Shown: positions 1 through 12,071, counted from the stretch's first letter. The stretch is DNA of 64,000 nucleotides from Corylus avellana (GCF_901000735.1 NC_081547.1:29623382-29687381), one strand, 5' to 3'. The notes: a model not told the origin generated them from the letters alone. Numbers and translations: made by a program.

Positions 1-176
1 TATATATATGAGCAATACTATAAACTCAAGTCTTATACAACTCCTATACAACTAGTTGATGTGGTATGCTCATAAACCATTGGATCAACCTTAATTAGAA
101 AATGCCTATAAATTCAATGGTTTTTGGATGCGCTACATCAGTTCAGATGTACAAGAGTTGAGTTTTTATAATTACT

Positions 177-182
<6 letters not shown>

Positions 183-212
<30 letters not shown>
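183..212. repeat. (TG)15 microsatellite
   Basis: A perfect run of about 15 TG units. The following 900 bases hold no gene I can support. Confidence 0.95.
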
Positions 213-213
<1 letters not shown>

Positions 214-329
214 ATGAGATTTGTGTAAACTTTCAGAGTTTATAATGTTTTTATATTCCTCTGACAAGAAAATCACCCCTCTTATACAACACATTAGTTA
301 TTTGATACAACGCTTTGTCTTTCCAGATA

Positions 330-475
330 TTTTTCCAACTTTCGGAATAGCTTTTGGGTCATCTGGTTGTTAGAGTTCCTCGTTTAAGCACAACTTTGAA
401 ATCAAATGGAGGCTTTATTTGCAATCCAAGGTCTAGCTAGTTTTGTATGCTTATATGATTGCTTCCCTTTCAAAA
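330..475 (+). other. Possible relic of a BTB-gene 3' flank
   Basis: This stretch resembles 4395-4515, the sequence just after the BTB gene stop codon: both run through TTCCAACTTT, a GAATTCCT/GAGTTCCT-like word and CTTTATTTGCAATC in the same order. It may be the 3' flank of another BTB copy lying mostly left of the window. The match is patchy and no coding sequence is visible here. Confidence 0.3.
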
Positions 476-1152
476 GTTCAGGATACTTAATTTAGGTTAA
501 AGAAGGAATTTCAGCTTGTTTTGAGGATGCGAAGTTTCATACTGAGTCGATTTATGGACATTCAATTGAATGAATGTTGGAGTTTTTCATTTGTATTAAG
601 GAATATTTCATTTTTTGGCTACCAAAATATAATAAATTTTGGCACAATATTTCATTGATGGAGAGCTAAATCAATGCCAACTATTCTTTTCTTTTGCAGT
701 ATCTTGAGTAGAGTGTTAATCTTGCCCATTTACCGGCACGCACTGCCCATACTCTCTACAGATTTGCAAATTTGTGGCGACTTTGGTCGGATTTCCCCAT
801 TTCAGTATGTGCCTGACTTCTGCATTAATGAAGTGACAAGAGACAATTTGAACTTATTTTGTCCCTAGCCTAAGGATTAGTTTGGTAATGGAGTTGGTAG
901 GTAATTTTTCGTTTGAAAATGGTTAATGTGATATAAAATAGATAAAAATTTAAAACATTTTGTATTGAAAAATGAACAAAAAAAATTGTTTTGTTGTTAA
1001 TTTTTATTTTATTTTAATAGTAATAAAAAATTATTAATATGATATAAAATGTAAGAATGTTGGGAAGTTGAAAAAAATTTGGACTTTGGCTGTTCCATTG
1101 CCAAACAGGGCCTTCATATCCTTTACTTTTTGATTTTTTGATTTTTTTTTTT

Positions 1153-1245
1153 AATGTTTACACAATAGGGAGAAAATAAATTCAAACTGATGACTTTCAT
1201 TTCATGAGGTGTAATTTACAGTAGATTGAGTTATCTCTTGAGGAC
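1153..1245 (-). mobile_element. tRNA-derived SINE-like fragment
   Basis: Read on the minus strand, this has a tRNA-like head with a degenerate A box (TAACTCAATC) and, about 45 bases on, a degenerate B box (AGTTTGAAT). The spacing and the intervening CATGA word match the fragments near 53350 and 58490. It is too decayed to be a functional tRNA gene: the acceptor stem does not pair. Confidence 0.45.
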
Positions 1246-1785
1246 CTTTTGGGAATGTATCTACTGAGTACCTAAAAGACAAATGAAAATGGCCAAATTT
1301 GTTCGGTACATTTTTATTCTCAAATTTACCCAGATGACCAATATAAATTGAAAATTAAGCATATTCAGTCGGAATAACATGGCCCTTTTTCTTATTGAAC
1401 TATGAATCTTGCTATCCTTGAATTCTTTAATCTTTTTCAATGTAACTTGATGGGTTAATGGATTTTATTTTATTTTATTTATCTCTTCTGGGTTGTTTTC
1501 AAATTTTGATAACATAAATTTGCATGGCACTTATCTGCTGATTTTTTTTTTTAAGAATTTTTTTTTTTTTTCTTATGAGCTTTGCTATTGTTATTTCAGA
1601 ATTATTTTTTTTCTTTAATCATTTCTTTCGCTGCTCTTTCTCGTGGCTCCGCAAATTAGCCCTTCAACGAAGTACTCTGAAACTAAGTTCTTTATTTTTG
1701 ATGCAGAGAAGAGGAATTTGGAGTATTTCAGCTAGAAGAGGAAGAGAAGAGAACAGCGTTTTAGAGAGAAAAATAAGAGAAATCG

Positions 1786-1959
1786 GGGGAAAAAGATCCT
1801 CTCCATTTCAAAATCCCTCTATTTCCTCTATTTAGTGCATTTTGAAGGGTAGTGTTGTCCAAAAGTTTTAATGATGGTAGTGCATTAAATGCAATACCCT
1901 TCAAAATGCACTAAATGGAGGAAATTAAGGGATTTTAAAATGGAGAGGATCATTTTCCG
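1786..1959. mobile_element. Snapback MITE (about 65-bp inverted repeats)
   Basis: Bases 1786-1851 and 1895-1959 are near-perfect inverted repeats, sharing GATCCTCTCCATTT, then a pyrimidine-rich stretch, then TTTAGTGCATTTTGAAGGGTA, with a loop of about 45 bases. No coding capacity. No target-site duplication was identified. Confidence 0.7.
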
Positions 1960-2148
1960 AAATTGAAACCCATTCGATTTATTAAAGAGAAGAGGAATTT
2001 ATTAGGTGTTTTAATTTTATTGCGTACTAATAATAAGGTGATGTGTCACTCAACTATTGGATGCTGCAAAAGGTATTGTTTTCCGATGAACCACATAGTT
2101 GGGACACTTATTTTAATCACTTAACCTCTAACAAAATGACGTCGTTCT

Positions 2149-2213
2149 GGATTAATTGCTGGTTGTTTAGGGCCATTTTATACGGATTAATTGCCGGTTG
2201 TTTAGGGCCGTTT
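2149..2213. repeat. Two-copy 35-bp direct repeat
   Basis: GGATTAATTGCYGGTTGTTT starts at 2149 and again at 2184, so the unit is 35 bp. It lies directly left of the TIR element at 2216. Confidence 0.8.
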
Positions 2214-2215
2214 CT

Positions 2216-2599
2216 ACTAAAGTCCCACATCACGAGCCTGAAAAATGAGCTCAAGCTTGGCTCACCAAGGACTAACCCTTGCTCGAGCTCGGGTTCACAA
2301 AAAAATGCAAGCTGAGCCAACTGAGCCAGCTCGGCTCTACAAACTCAGACTTTTATTTATTTTTTTATTTCTTTTATAAAATTTAAAGTTTAAGCAACTT
2401 AAAACAACTCAAAAAGCCGGCTTGCCCAAGCTCAAACTTGGATATTAAGTGAGCCAAAAAGGCTCAACTCAACACCCAACTGCTGGCTTGGATTTTAAGC
2501 AACTCAATAAGTTGGCTTGGTTTTAGGAAGAAAGGTATGCCTCCTTTTATAGAAAAAAAGCTTGGGGGTTTCATTTTCTTAGTGATGTGGGACTTTAGT
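2216..2599. mobile_element. Non-autonomous TIR element with AAGTCCCACATCAC ends
   Basis: The left end ACTAAAGTCCCACATCAC is matched by its reverse complement at 2582-2599. The interior is a low-complexity patchwork of GAGCTC, GCTCAAGC and GCTTGG words without a reading frame of interest. The superfamily is not clear because the flanks give no convincing target-site duplication. Confidence 0.5.
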
Positions 2600-2628
2600 T
2601 ATATGTAAGTAACTGTATTGTTCTTCCC

Positions 2629-2730
2629 ATAGCCAAAGATCTCAACCTTCCTGTTAATTATTTCTACGCATCAGGTGCTTATGCTCTCGCTGCCTTCTTC
2701 TTCCACAAGCAGCCCAACCCTTCTTTCCCC
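2629..2730 (+). pseudogene. UDP-glycosyltransferase-like relic
   Basis: One frame reads IAKDLNLPVNYFYASGAYAL followed by AAF, which resembles the N-terminal domain segment of plant family-1 UDP-glycosyltransferases (a conserved strand followed by an SGA-x-x-LA helix). The similarity stops after about 30 residues and no PSPG box is nearby, so this is at most a fragment. The identification is from memory of the family and is tentative. Confidence 0.35.
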
Positions 2731-3857
2731 TTCTATTTTCTTTTCTTCATCTCCGATCAAGCAACTGCCATCCAAAATCTTAGTGTCCATGTTTTGTTGA
2801 GCCACCATCGTCGTGCAGTGGGCAGCGCCTGGGCAAAGCTGAACCTGCCCTCACTGAATTTGTTGAGCCATCGTCTTCGATTCCTCGTATTTTGGATTTA
2901 GATGTTGGATTTAGTTCTGAAATTTGATTAATTTTTGTTCTCTTTGATTAGATCGATTGTTGTTTTCGGGAAACCATGCCCTGGCCTATGATCACTGATC
3001 GAGATTTTCCTCTACTCTTCTCCGCCAATTGAACGCCTCGTTGAACATTAGAATGAATCTCAAACAATTTGGTTTCTACGTAAAAGTAACACAGATAACC
3101 CATTTCACCTTTCAACCTCGATGAGAACCAATTCAAAAATTCCTGATCACTGTTTCAGAACGGTCACACACACTGTCAATGTGCCTCACATGCCAATGGG
3201 GCGTGAGAGCACTTCATGCTGACGTGGCGAGAGCATCCAAGATTCATATCGTTTAGAACATTATTTAGCATTATTCTTTTAACATAATATCAAAGCAAAA
3301 GTGTTACCTCTCAACTGGATAGGAAGCTGGATGGAGCTTCTACTTCAGGCCTATTTTGCTAAGTTGAAGAATTAGCGGTAAGATATAGAGGATCTTAGTC
3401 CTGTTGTCAAACACAAGGTTTAGGAATTAGTTTCTGTATGGCTTCTTATTATTGACTCACTTACATAGGAAAACTACAATCTGCATGTTTGGAGATAAAC
3501 TCCTACAATCCTTTGGAGAAAAACTCCTACGCTAAATGACACTAAAGCAGTAGAAATCTGCCATGCACGATCCCCTGTAGACTTTTATTACCATAACAGA
3601 AAGCCCTAAGTTCGAAGCCTTGCTCTCCATTTTAGTTAAAATGTTTCATGTTTTGTTGAGTCCCACACATATGAGAGAAAATGTTAAGATATTAATTAAA
3701 TGATTTAAGCTTTTTGCGATATGATTTTAATAGGTTCTAAGATTTTGTTGTAACTTAGTTTACCTTACTTTTATTATAGGGCCAACTATATTACCGATTT
3801 CACAAAAATGATAAAATCATATTATTGATCATTTTTATCTTGTTTATTATGTTATAG
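2731..3857. other. Intergenic, no gene seen
   Basis: AT-rich sequence with short open frames only. I looked here for the missing first exon of the BTB gene and did not find one. Confidence 0.5.
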
Positions 3858-4349
3858 GCAACTAGAACAGAATTTTTTAAAGGTATGCTAGACTCAAACT
3901 CCATATGTAAAGTGCCACCAAATGGCATAATACCGGTGAAAGAGTTCAACTATGAAGAGCTCGACTGTTTTTTGGAGCTTCTGTATACTGGGAGCTTGCC
4001 TGAAGAAAAAGTGGAGAAGCATGTACGGTTTTTGTCACTAGCTGATGATAAGTATGGCATCCCATACTTAAGGAAGTTTTGTGAGCGTCACATGCTTGGG
4101 TGCTTGAATTCATCGAATGCTATTGATGCTTTGGAGACTTCAGTCATTTGTTCCTACGAATCCCTCAAGAAAACAGTTGTAGACTTCATTGTCAACAACG
4201 CATATGATATAGTCTCCTCAGATCGATATGCTCAATTTGCACACGAGCGACCAGATCTCAATGTGGAGATAACAAGGGCAATTGTGATGCAAGGCAAAAA
4301 AAAAAAAATGATTTCATTGCAATGGAATCTATGGAAGTCTAACGCATAG
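3858..4349 (+). pseudogene. BTB/POZ-domain protein, terminal exon only
   Basis: The open frame of 163 codons follows an intron acceptor (TTATAG at 3852-3857) in phase 0 and ends with TAG. It begins ATRTEFFKGMLDS, which matches the middle of a plant BTB/POZ fold (the helix after HRAVLAARS), followed by the C-terminal BTB helices (EELDCFLELLYTGSLP) and a BACK-like helical stretch (YGIPYLRKFCERHML). Plant BTB/POZ proteins of this type normally have an N-terminal exon with the first BTB strands and a cysteine-rich leader. I see no such exon in the 1.1 kb upstream, so the copy is either 5'-truncated or has a distant first exon. The frame itself has no stop or frameshift. BTB proteins of this kind are expected to be substrate adaptors for CUL3 ubiquitin ligases; whether this copy works is doubtful. 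Confidence 0.7.
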
Positions 4350-4739
4350 GACATTGGCTTTTATATACGTGTATAATGGATTGAGATTTGTATGAGGTAT
4401 TATTCCAACTTTGGGAAACGCTATTATTCGCTAGAATTCCTGGTTTATGCATGTGGGTGTTATTCCCAGTCTGGGAAATTTTTGACTTTATTTGCAATCT
4501 GAGACTCTGTTTCAAGCCTGTTTTGATCTTTTACTTCGGATATCTTCTTTACTTGTGAAATGTAAGATTAGAAATGACATAATGTAAATATGATAACTTG
4601 CTTAATTCGTACAGGTAAAACTGAAAAATAATAGGAGGAATTGGAAGTGGCAGCTTAAAATCTTCCCAGTATTTATATTAATTGATATGAACACTTCAGA
4701 TAATTACAAAAGAGTTGGAATTTGGAAACTGATTTTACA

Positions 4740-5240
4740 AATCTGATACACACGCAAACAGAACTTTAACTAAACAGATATTTAACAGATTGTTTGGACT
4801 GCAACTGCATTATCGTGGACTGTAATGTTCTGCAAGTTGATGAACTGTGGAAATGTATTCAGTAGAGAGATCCTTGTGAACAACTTTCTCACGAATGAAT
4901 TTTGATATGCTTGAATTTAATATGCTTGGTATGTGCATGGAATACCGGATTGGAAGCGGCAGATAATGCTTGAATGTTATTCCACCAGAGTTGGGAGGAG
5001 ATGCAAGTGGTAACTGAAGTTCTTGAAAAAGCATTCTGAGCCGGTAGAGTTCTGCAAGTGCTGTTGTATGGACCAATGCTCAGCTTCTATGCTGGATTTT
5101 GACACGACTGGTGGTTTTTTAACACTCCAACTGATTAAGCATGGTCCAAGGAATACAGCATAGATGGTTGTGGACCTTTGTAATTGGGATTTCCTGTCCT
5201 GAAGTGAGTCTTTGCCGGCGCATAAAGCATGATTTATAGA
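4740..5240 (-). mobile_element. Ty1/copia retrotransposon pol relic (RNase H end)
   Basis: Read on the minus strand, several frames together recall the copia RNase H C-terminus: first an [16 protein letters not shown] block, then KSSIEAE, then [20 protein letters not shown], then FIREKVVHKDLSTEYISTV. The segment that should read WCDN-x-(S/G)A is frameshifted, and the final IADIFTK-like motif is lost. It is a dead relic about 0.5 kb long; no LTRs were recognised. Confidence 0.75.
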
Positions 5241-5249
5241 ACCTTTTCA

Positions 5250-7238
5250 GAAATGGGCTCATTTATTAATTAAAAAAAAAAGAGTTTGCGCTTACAAGTA
5301 TTAAAATATTGATTAAATGATTAAATTTTCAGTTTTCTATCGACTTAAGCTTTTGGGATAAATAGTGATTTAACACTTGCTCTTTATGTAAAGCTTGATA
5401 TATCGGAGAGAAACGCAGGAGCTTTATGCCATCCAAATTTATGTCCAATTGGTCGTGTAACAAACTTCGGAGGTGGTGCAGAATTGATTGTCAGCAATGT
5501 TTAGTAGCAAACAAGGTTTCCTGGAGCGGCGGAGATGGCTGACTGATAGGGGTAGGGAGATTGAGCGTATTTTTAAAGTTTTAAAAATAAATAAATAAAC
5601 AAACCTTAAGTCTAAGGGTCTATTTAGGATTGCGTTTAATGAGCTTAAAAGTGCTTTTAACACTCAAAAAGTCCGTTTAAGTGGCCTAAAAGTTAGTTTA
5701 AGAGGCATAAAAAACCCTTAAACTAACCTAACCTTATTGCCCCTTTTAAGGAGAAAAATTGAAAATGAATAGTGGGGTTTGGGACAAGAACTGGATAAGG
5801 CTTTAAAGGTGGGTTGGTCTGGAGAAGGCAGCCTTCAACCAAGAGGTTAAGTTCAGCTTGGGCCAACTGAAAGGAGAGAATATGAACTGGGTTAGGCTCC
5901 TTATAAGATGGGAACTATTGGGCCGAGATTGAGACGGGCTGGGATGGGATTTATTTTGCTTGGGGTTAGATTTTAAATTTTGAAGGTGGGAAGTGGTTCG
6001 CTGCGGAGGCCTAATGTGGGTTTCTGTATGGACCAATGGGCTTAAATGAATGGCCCATTTCTTGAATGAAGACTACAGTATATCAGGACAAGGATCGCAT
6101 CCATTTCATTTGAAATAGATAGTATTTAGTTTATTGTCAAATTTTAAAGTTTGTGCATAAATACAACAAATTTCATTTGAAATTGAAAAGATGCTATTGA
6201 GAGAATTTAGGGATTCGGATTTCCTCAAATTTTCTAAAATATAATATTTTTAGATTTTTAAAATATGAGTCTTTCATTACATCTAACAGTTCAAACAAAT
6301 GAGTTTGATATGTTGAAAACTAAAAGTACTTAGCTCGTAACACATAAACATCTGTATTTATTTGGACCGTTAGATATAATTGAAAGCTAAAATTTTAAAA
6401 TCTAAGAATTTCATATTTTTTTTAAAAAAAAAACTGAGGGTATCTCAATCCGAAAATTAGATGAGACAAACTCATTTAAGGAGTGGATTTTCTCATAGGT
6501 ATGGGGAAGAGAGGGAGGTGTATCTTGGAGCAATTCAAAAGGTCAAGCTATAGGATGCGTTCTATCCAAAGAGATGCAAAAAGATTTGGGAAGAAGGAAG
6601 GTAGTCATGCTGGGTAGATCCTGTCTGAGGCCTCTACACTTGGTAACTCACATCTTAGATGTAGGAAGCTTAAGATACTATTTTGGGCCATAAGTGAAAC
6701 TAGGATACCTTAATCAAAAAAAGAAGGTAGTCATGCTGGAGGATGGAATCATGGACTGCTTACGATTATAGACCTAATCAGATTTGTGTTTAGGTGCTAT
6801 AAAAAAAAATAATCATAATTAATTAATTAATTAATTTTAAATATGAATCATTAAACAAAACTACCAATTTTTTTTACAACACCTATGCCAAATTCAACCT
6901 AATCAAGGTGGTTTCACTGACCTGGGACAAGACTTTCACTTTCCAACCAAGAATTAATCATTTATCAATTTGTATCGAGGCTATTCCATTCATCAATACA
7001 TTGGAAACTTACCATGATGAAAGAAAAGTATATATAGAATATAGCCTCCATAATACAGATACTAGCACATAAGCGGGATGGCAGTGTATTGATGTTGAAA
7101 GTCATACCCTTTTACACACGAACAGTTTGAAACATTTTATGGTTCAGATTTGATTTTGGTACGATCGCAACAAGCTGAGTAGTTAAGGTAACGTTAAGGT
7201 AACAGGATCCATGGCATCACAAAAATGTAGAGAATCAA
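5250..7238. other. Intergenic, no gene seen
   Basis: AT-rich spacer with scattered ORFs, none resembling a known family, and no clear TIR pairs. Confidence 0.5.
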
Positions 7239-7717
7239 TCAACAGGATATCTCATCGCCTTCCCAAGTGCTTGCGGACTTGCCAATCTTTTGTAGAACTC
7301 GGATGACTTCTTCCGTAGTAATGTTGCCGGTCACCGTGACCTTGTTGAGCTGCGTTTCGACGTTGTATGTTTCAATATCTGGTACCCAAAAAGACCCAAA
7401 TGCGTATAAATTAATGTTAATCGGAAGAATAGAAAAGATATTACGTAAAGATATATATGAGAAATTTATACCGTCCATCTTCTTGATGGCCTTCAAGATT
7501 TTCTTAATACATTCCTCACAATGCAAACCCACCTTCAATTCCACCACCTAACATGTAAAAATAACCATCAGCTCTTGAATGCAACAGAAATTTCTGACAA
7601 TTGGAATTGCAATGAAACACGGGGGAGGGATCCCCTACAATTGAGAATCGAGCATGAATTGTAATTTTTCATGCTCTTTCCTCAAGAATTGTCGGGAATG
7701 GAACTTACATTACCCAT
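7239..7717 (-). CDS. Small heavy-metal-associated (HMA) domain protein, ATX1-like fold
   Basis: Three coding exons on the minus strand: 7717-7709 (9 bp, codons for MGN), 7547-7472, and 7378-7239 including the stop. Introns are 7708-7548 (GTAAGT...TTAG) and 7471-7379 (GTATAA...CCAG). The spliced product is 74 residues. It starts MGNVVELKVGLHCEEC, so the metal-binding CxxC lies at Cys13-Cys16 in the first loop of a beta-alpha-beta-beta-alpha-beta HMA fold; the rest (LNKVTVTGNITTEEVIRVLQ, then KIGKSASTW) completes the domain. Such proteins bind Cu(I) or other soft metals and act as cytosolic metallochaperones or detoxification proteins. The C-terminus ISC is not an isoprenylation box, so it is not a typical HIPP. 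The first-exon assignment rests on the perfect GTAAGT donor and conservation of MGNVVELKVG in related plant proteins (from memory). Confidence 0.85.
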
Positions 7718-9496
7718 TCTAATTGAAGAATATATGGGATTGGCAATGGCAATATATAACCTTTATATTCCGATGACCCTTTTTAGAGTTTGGGAAGAAG
7801 GGAAATGGACGAGGAAAGAAGGAAGAAATGAGGGCCTTTTTATGTTTAGCTTAATTAAGACCAAATATATAGATGTAAAAGACGACAGGTGGAGTATTGG
7901 ATTCTTTGCTTGATTGATGGGAATTTTTCACTTTGATAAAGCTTTATTTATTCCACTATGTTGACATATGAGGTCGGCAAAAATCATAACAATGATGGGT
8001 TTGGGTGAAAGAAAGGGGGAAAAGTAATTATAATAACAATAATTTATGCTAATATCTCATTTGGAGGACCCAGATTTGATTGAGAATCACTCAGTTCACA
8101 CAGACACTGGACGAGGAAATCGAAGCTGTCTGAGAAATTGGGTTAAGCAGAAAGCAAGTGGGGAAAAAGAAGCCCATAGGTGGCAACACAAACACCGTTC
8201 AATGTTCTTTCTAAAGCCTTAAACCGAAAAGCTTTTTGTTGAAGGCTTTTTCGTAATGGGTATATACATCAGCCCCACTACCCTCAAATACTGGGTTGAG
8301 GAAGAATATGTTCTGCTTTTTGGTGTCCTTCTTTTGTCTAGTAGCTGACGAAAATTTAATTTATAAAATGTAATTAAATGTATAGTAAAATTGTGTATTT
8401 ATTTATTTATTTATTTTTTTAAAGTACTTCCTTCTTGCCTGCTAAAACGTAAATTTTTTCACAATTTCAAACTATCATATATATTTTTTTTCAACTACAC
8501 TCTCGATTCTCAAATATGATAAAAACTAAGGTTTCGCCTATAAAATATTCAGAACCAAACAAACTCTTAGCAGGAATGGCACCCCTTGAAAAAGCATTGT
8601 CTCATATAGCTAGACATTGGCGCTTAAAGTTACCCATTTGAATAGCACGAAAGTTATCAATTTTTATATTATATTGTTTTATATTTTATATCAGAAGTTT
8701 CAATTAATATATGAAAGGTTGGCCATACTTACTCTATTAGTCTGTTTAGACTTGGTTAATCAATGACAAGAGAGGCTTATATTGTGAAAAACTACAAGTA
8801 TTCTTTTAAGCAAGTTGAGTCATTGCTTGATTTAACTCCACCGAGAACAATAGCGCCACTCAAGCTTGTGGCATGGAAATAATCTTAAAAGCTTCCCCAT
8901 TTCGAGATTTGACACTAAGACTTTCTACTCACCAAACCATTAAGAGTTGATACTTACTAGTTAGGAAGTTAAGAATAGCAAACCTAAGTCAATTTTCATT
9001 GGGGATATTGACAAATTTTAGTAGTTTAGGGAATTATTTACTTAATCAATAGTTTGATGAGACATTGACAATGTAATATTAGTTTGAAAGGGTATGTATA
9101 CTTTGACATTTGGTTTAGAAAACCGAATAGAGATATTTTTTAGAGATTTGATTAACCATTTTATATAAAATTTTAAGATGCATAAACCTTTTGGATGCCC
9201 TTGTTGACAATAAAAGTCATGAAGTATAACATGTTCAAGCCATTCATGTGCGTAAGTTCAAAGCACTCGCAACTTTCTTAAAAATTTCCTAAACTTAGCT
9301 CACTGTTCTTTTATATGAATAATGTTATTTATCACATAAATATTTTGTAAATTGACGTGATAAGTCTAATAACTACTAGAGTTTTTTCTTTTTTTTTTTT
9401 TTTTTTAGCGATGTTTGATTCAACAATTATTAGACTCTCTTGGGTCAATTTTGTTGGATATTGATGAAATATGCACCTTATTGATAAATGTTATGA
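7718..9496. other. Intergenic, includes the HMA gene promoter
   Basis: The promoter and 5' UTR of the HMA gene must lie at its left end, but no distinctive TATA box stands out. No other gene was seen. Confidence 0.45.
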
Positions 9497-9650
9497 GTCA
9501 ATAAGTTCTTTATATTTGGCTTATATTTTTTTACATTCAATATATCAATCATTAGATTTGTGAAGTGTATCATTGACTTATGTAGAGTTTACATAAGTCC
9601 ATAAATTTAATGATTAATTGCAAAAGAATATAAGCTAAATATGAAAAAAA
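9497..9650. mobile_element. Palindromic MITE, family 1
   Basis: Imperfect inverted halves: TATTTGGCTTATATTTTTTT and ATCATTAGATTTGTGAAG on the left, their complements on the right, with a centre near GACTTATGTAGAGTTTACAT. The same architecture recurs at 19747-19915. No coding capacity. Confidence 0.55.
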
Positions 9651-9967
9651 AATATTGGCTTATAGCATTTCTTAAAAAAAAAAAAAATCGCTCATTTTGT
9701 TTTCATGCCTTTTTCTGTCTTTACTCTTTACCTCTTCTGCCCACAAAAAGCGAAGAACCCCAAGCTGCAACCCGCGGCTGCGCGGCAGCGCATCAAATCC
9801 AAAACCAACCTCTGCTACAAATCTCAAACCTCCACTCGCGATTTGTTACAGATGTTCCGACACTCAACCTCAAGACCGCAACTTTTTACTATTCTTAGCA
9901 AAATTTTACAGGGAAACAGTCTCCCAGATGAAGTTTTATGGGGAAACAAACGTGGCGGTGATTGAGA

Positions 9968-10117
9968 ATGAGGCGGAGGCCGGTGGATTTTCGGAGGCCA
10001 GTGAGGAGGCGGGTTTCGAATGTGTTATGGTGGGTATTGTCTGGGATAGCGGTTTTGCTCTTCATTTTTGTTCCGAGCAAAGGGACTCAGATTGAGTCGA
10101 GGCCGGAGATACCCAAG
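9968..10117 (+). pseudogene. Orphan first exon of a GAUT10-like galacturonosyltransferase
   Basis: Fifty codons starting MRRRPVDFRRPVRRRVSN and containing a type II signal anchor (WWVLSGIAVLLFIFV, residues about 21-35), ending PEIPK at a consensus donor (AAG|GTAAAG). This closely matches my recollection of the GAUT10 N-terminus (GT8 family, Golgi; pectin homogalacturonan synthesis). None of the downstream exons (NITDEML region, GT8 catalytic domain with DxD) appears before the nuclease array, although the donor and first intron bases are intact. It looks like a partial segmental copy of exon 1 plus 5' UTR, not a working gene. Confidence 0.75.
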
Positions 10118-10379
10118 GTAAAGAAAAGATATTTGTTTGGTTTCTTATTCATTAGTTTGGACCTTGAAACTTTACTCCGTTTGGTTTGCCGACCAAATGT
10201 GGGAAAGTGTAGGAACAATTGTTTGTTTGTTTTGTTGGGAAAGTGTAGATCTTTCGCTTAGGATTGGGATTGATTCTTGAGTATTGAGATTTGGTCAAAG
10301 CATTTTATGTAGATTTCTAGCACTTATTGTTGGTTCTGATCATATGCTTATGGATTCTGGTTTGAATCCAGAAATGGGT

Positions 10380-10680
10380 AGGTGGGTCAACCACAGGGTG
10401 ACTCGTCACCCGATTAGCCTAAACCTGGACATGGTCTGTTTAAATAAATGGATTAAACTCTAAAACATGGATGCGATAAAAAAAATAGCTGAATAACCCA
10501 ACAAGACCCGTTTAAAATAACGGATAGTGTTGGGTTGACACACCCGCTTACTTATAAGGCATAGCGATACAACCCGACGTGACCCATTTAATGAAGCGGG
10601 TTGACCCGCCAAAAAACCCTATAACTTCGTGTCATGTTTGTATCGGGTTCGTGGGTCGGGTCAAAATTGTGAGCCCTAGT
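10380..10680. repeat. Dispersed repeat rich in ACCCG/CGGGT words
   Basis: About 300 bases dominated by GGGTCAACC, GACCCGTTT, CGGGTTGACCCG and GGGTCGGGTCAAAATTGTGA, ending GCCCTAG. Such sequence is typical of non-autonomous dispersed elements in dicots. Ends and superfamily were not resolved. Confidence 0.45.
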
Positions 10681-12060
10681 TTTAATAAAGCTTTGGTAGT
10701 TTACCGAGGAGCAAGCAATATACCACTTCTAGGCATTAAAATTTGGATTAAACCCCTTACAATTTGTAGTGATTCTCACGTTACGAAATTTAGACAATTT
10801 CTTTACATGAAAATGTTTGGAAAATGTTATTAGTTAAAAAGGTGGAATGTTACACTTGACAATTGAATATATTTTTATCAGGTTTTTGTTTTTATGTTGA
10901 TTTTTTGAAGAAGCGTATTTATAAAAGTGAAGAAGAAGCATTTTTATAGGAAAATTCTTTCTGAAAGCTTTAATAACATGTCACATTTTTCATAAGTAGC
11001 ATTTTTTCAAATGTTTCAATGTAAAGAAATGGCCGAGATTCTATAATTTGAGAATTTATAATTTCTTTGAAATTTACATAGTGAACCACGGGAAGAAGGT
11101 CCTACACTAGAACAATTGAAAATTATGACGGTTAGAAAATAAAAGAAAGAAAAAGGTAACTATAAAAAATTAAAGAAATAATATTCAAATGATATAGAAA
11201 AAGATAAGAAAATTGTTATCGAGTCTATTTGAATAGAAAGGTAAAAAGTAGTTTGATTGTTTAAATTTAAATTGAAATTTAGGAAAGCAATTGGAGTGCT
11301 CATGCACTCTTCCACGGTGCTTTCTGAATTGGGATCTACATTAATTCAGTATCGAATTTGTGAGTAATTTGCATGGTTAATGTGAGAAAGTTCAAATGAG
11401 ACTCGGTCGTTCGGGCATCTAATTGTTGTGAATCCCAATTCGTCCTTTTTTTACACTGAATAAGCACTTTAGATAAAATGCAAACTAAATTTAGTTTAAA
11501 AATCTGAATAGACATATATTTTTAGAGGTTTGATTAACCATCTCCATCTAACATACAAATTTAAGATACATAAGCATTGCGAATGTTCTTACCTACATGC
11601 ACTTGAAGCAGGACTCATTGTACTTAATATGAATTATTATTAAATTTTGATTTAATAATAGCATTAATTAAACCGTGTTTTCAGCATTTTTTTACAAGAG
11701 AAATGGTCCACAAACTTTCAAGTTTTTAACCTAAATGCTTATTTTGTTTGATGTTAATAAAAATGATTACTATTAAATCTAAAATCTAATAAATATTCCA
11801 TTCAAAATTTAATTATAATTATTTTCACCTTCTCTCTTTTCGTCCTGCACCATTGTCAACGAAGCCTAGTTGGACGACTCCACGCACTTATGACGATCGT
11901 GGGGCAAGATGTGTCGTAAAATAGCTCTTTCCTCAGCTTAGAAGCTACGTTAACCCGTTGACTAAAAAGTTTAACCGCTCACGAGCAGAAAAGGTTAGGT
12001 AGTTACATAATCATCGTAAGAGTTACCGGCGCCGTAGAAACAAGTAATGACAAACCGAAA
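10681..12060. other. Intergenic, distal promoter of nuclease copy A
   Basis: No gene seen. From about 11840 the sequence matches 15750 onward (CTGCACCATT, then GATCGTGGGG), which marks the start of the tandem unit shared by nuclease copies A and B. Confidence 0.5.
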
Positions 12061-12065
12061 CGCGC

Positions 12066-12071
12066 CACGTG
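12066..12071. promoter_or_regulatory. G-box/ABRE upstream of nuclease copy A
   Basis: CACGTG inside CGCCACGTGTCATTC, 208 bases before the copy A start codon. The same 13-15-base block precedes copies B and C. CACGTGTC is the classic bZIP/bHLH-bound G-box with an ABRE core. A TATA-like TTTTATAA lies at 12183-12190. Confidence 0.6.
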
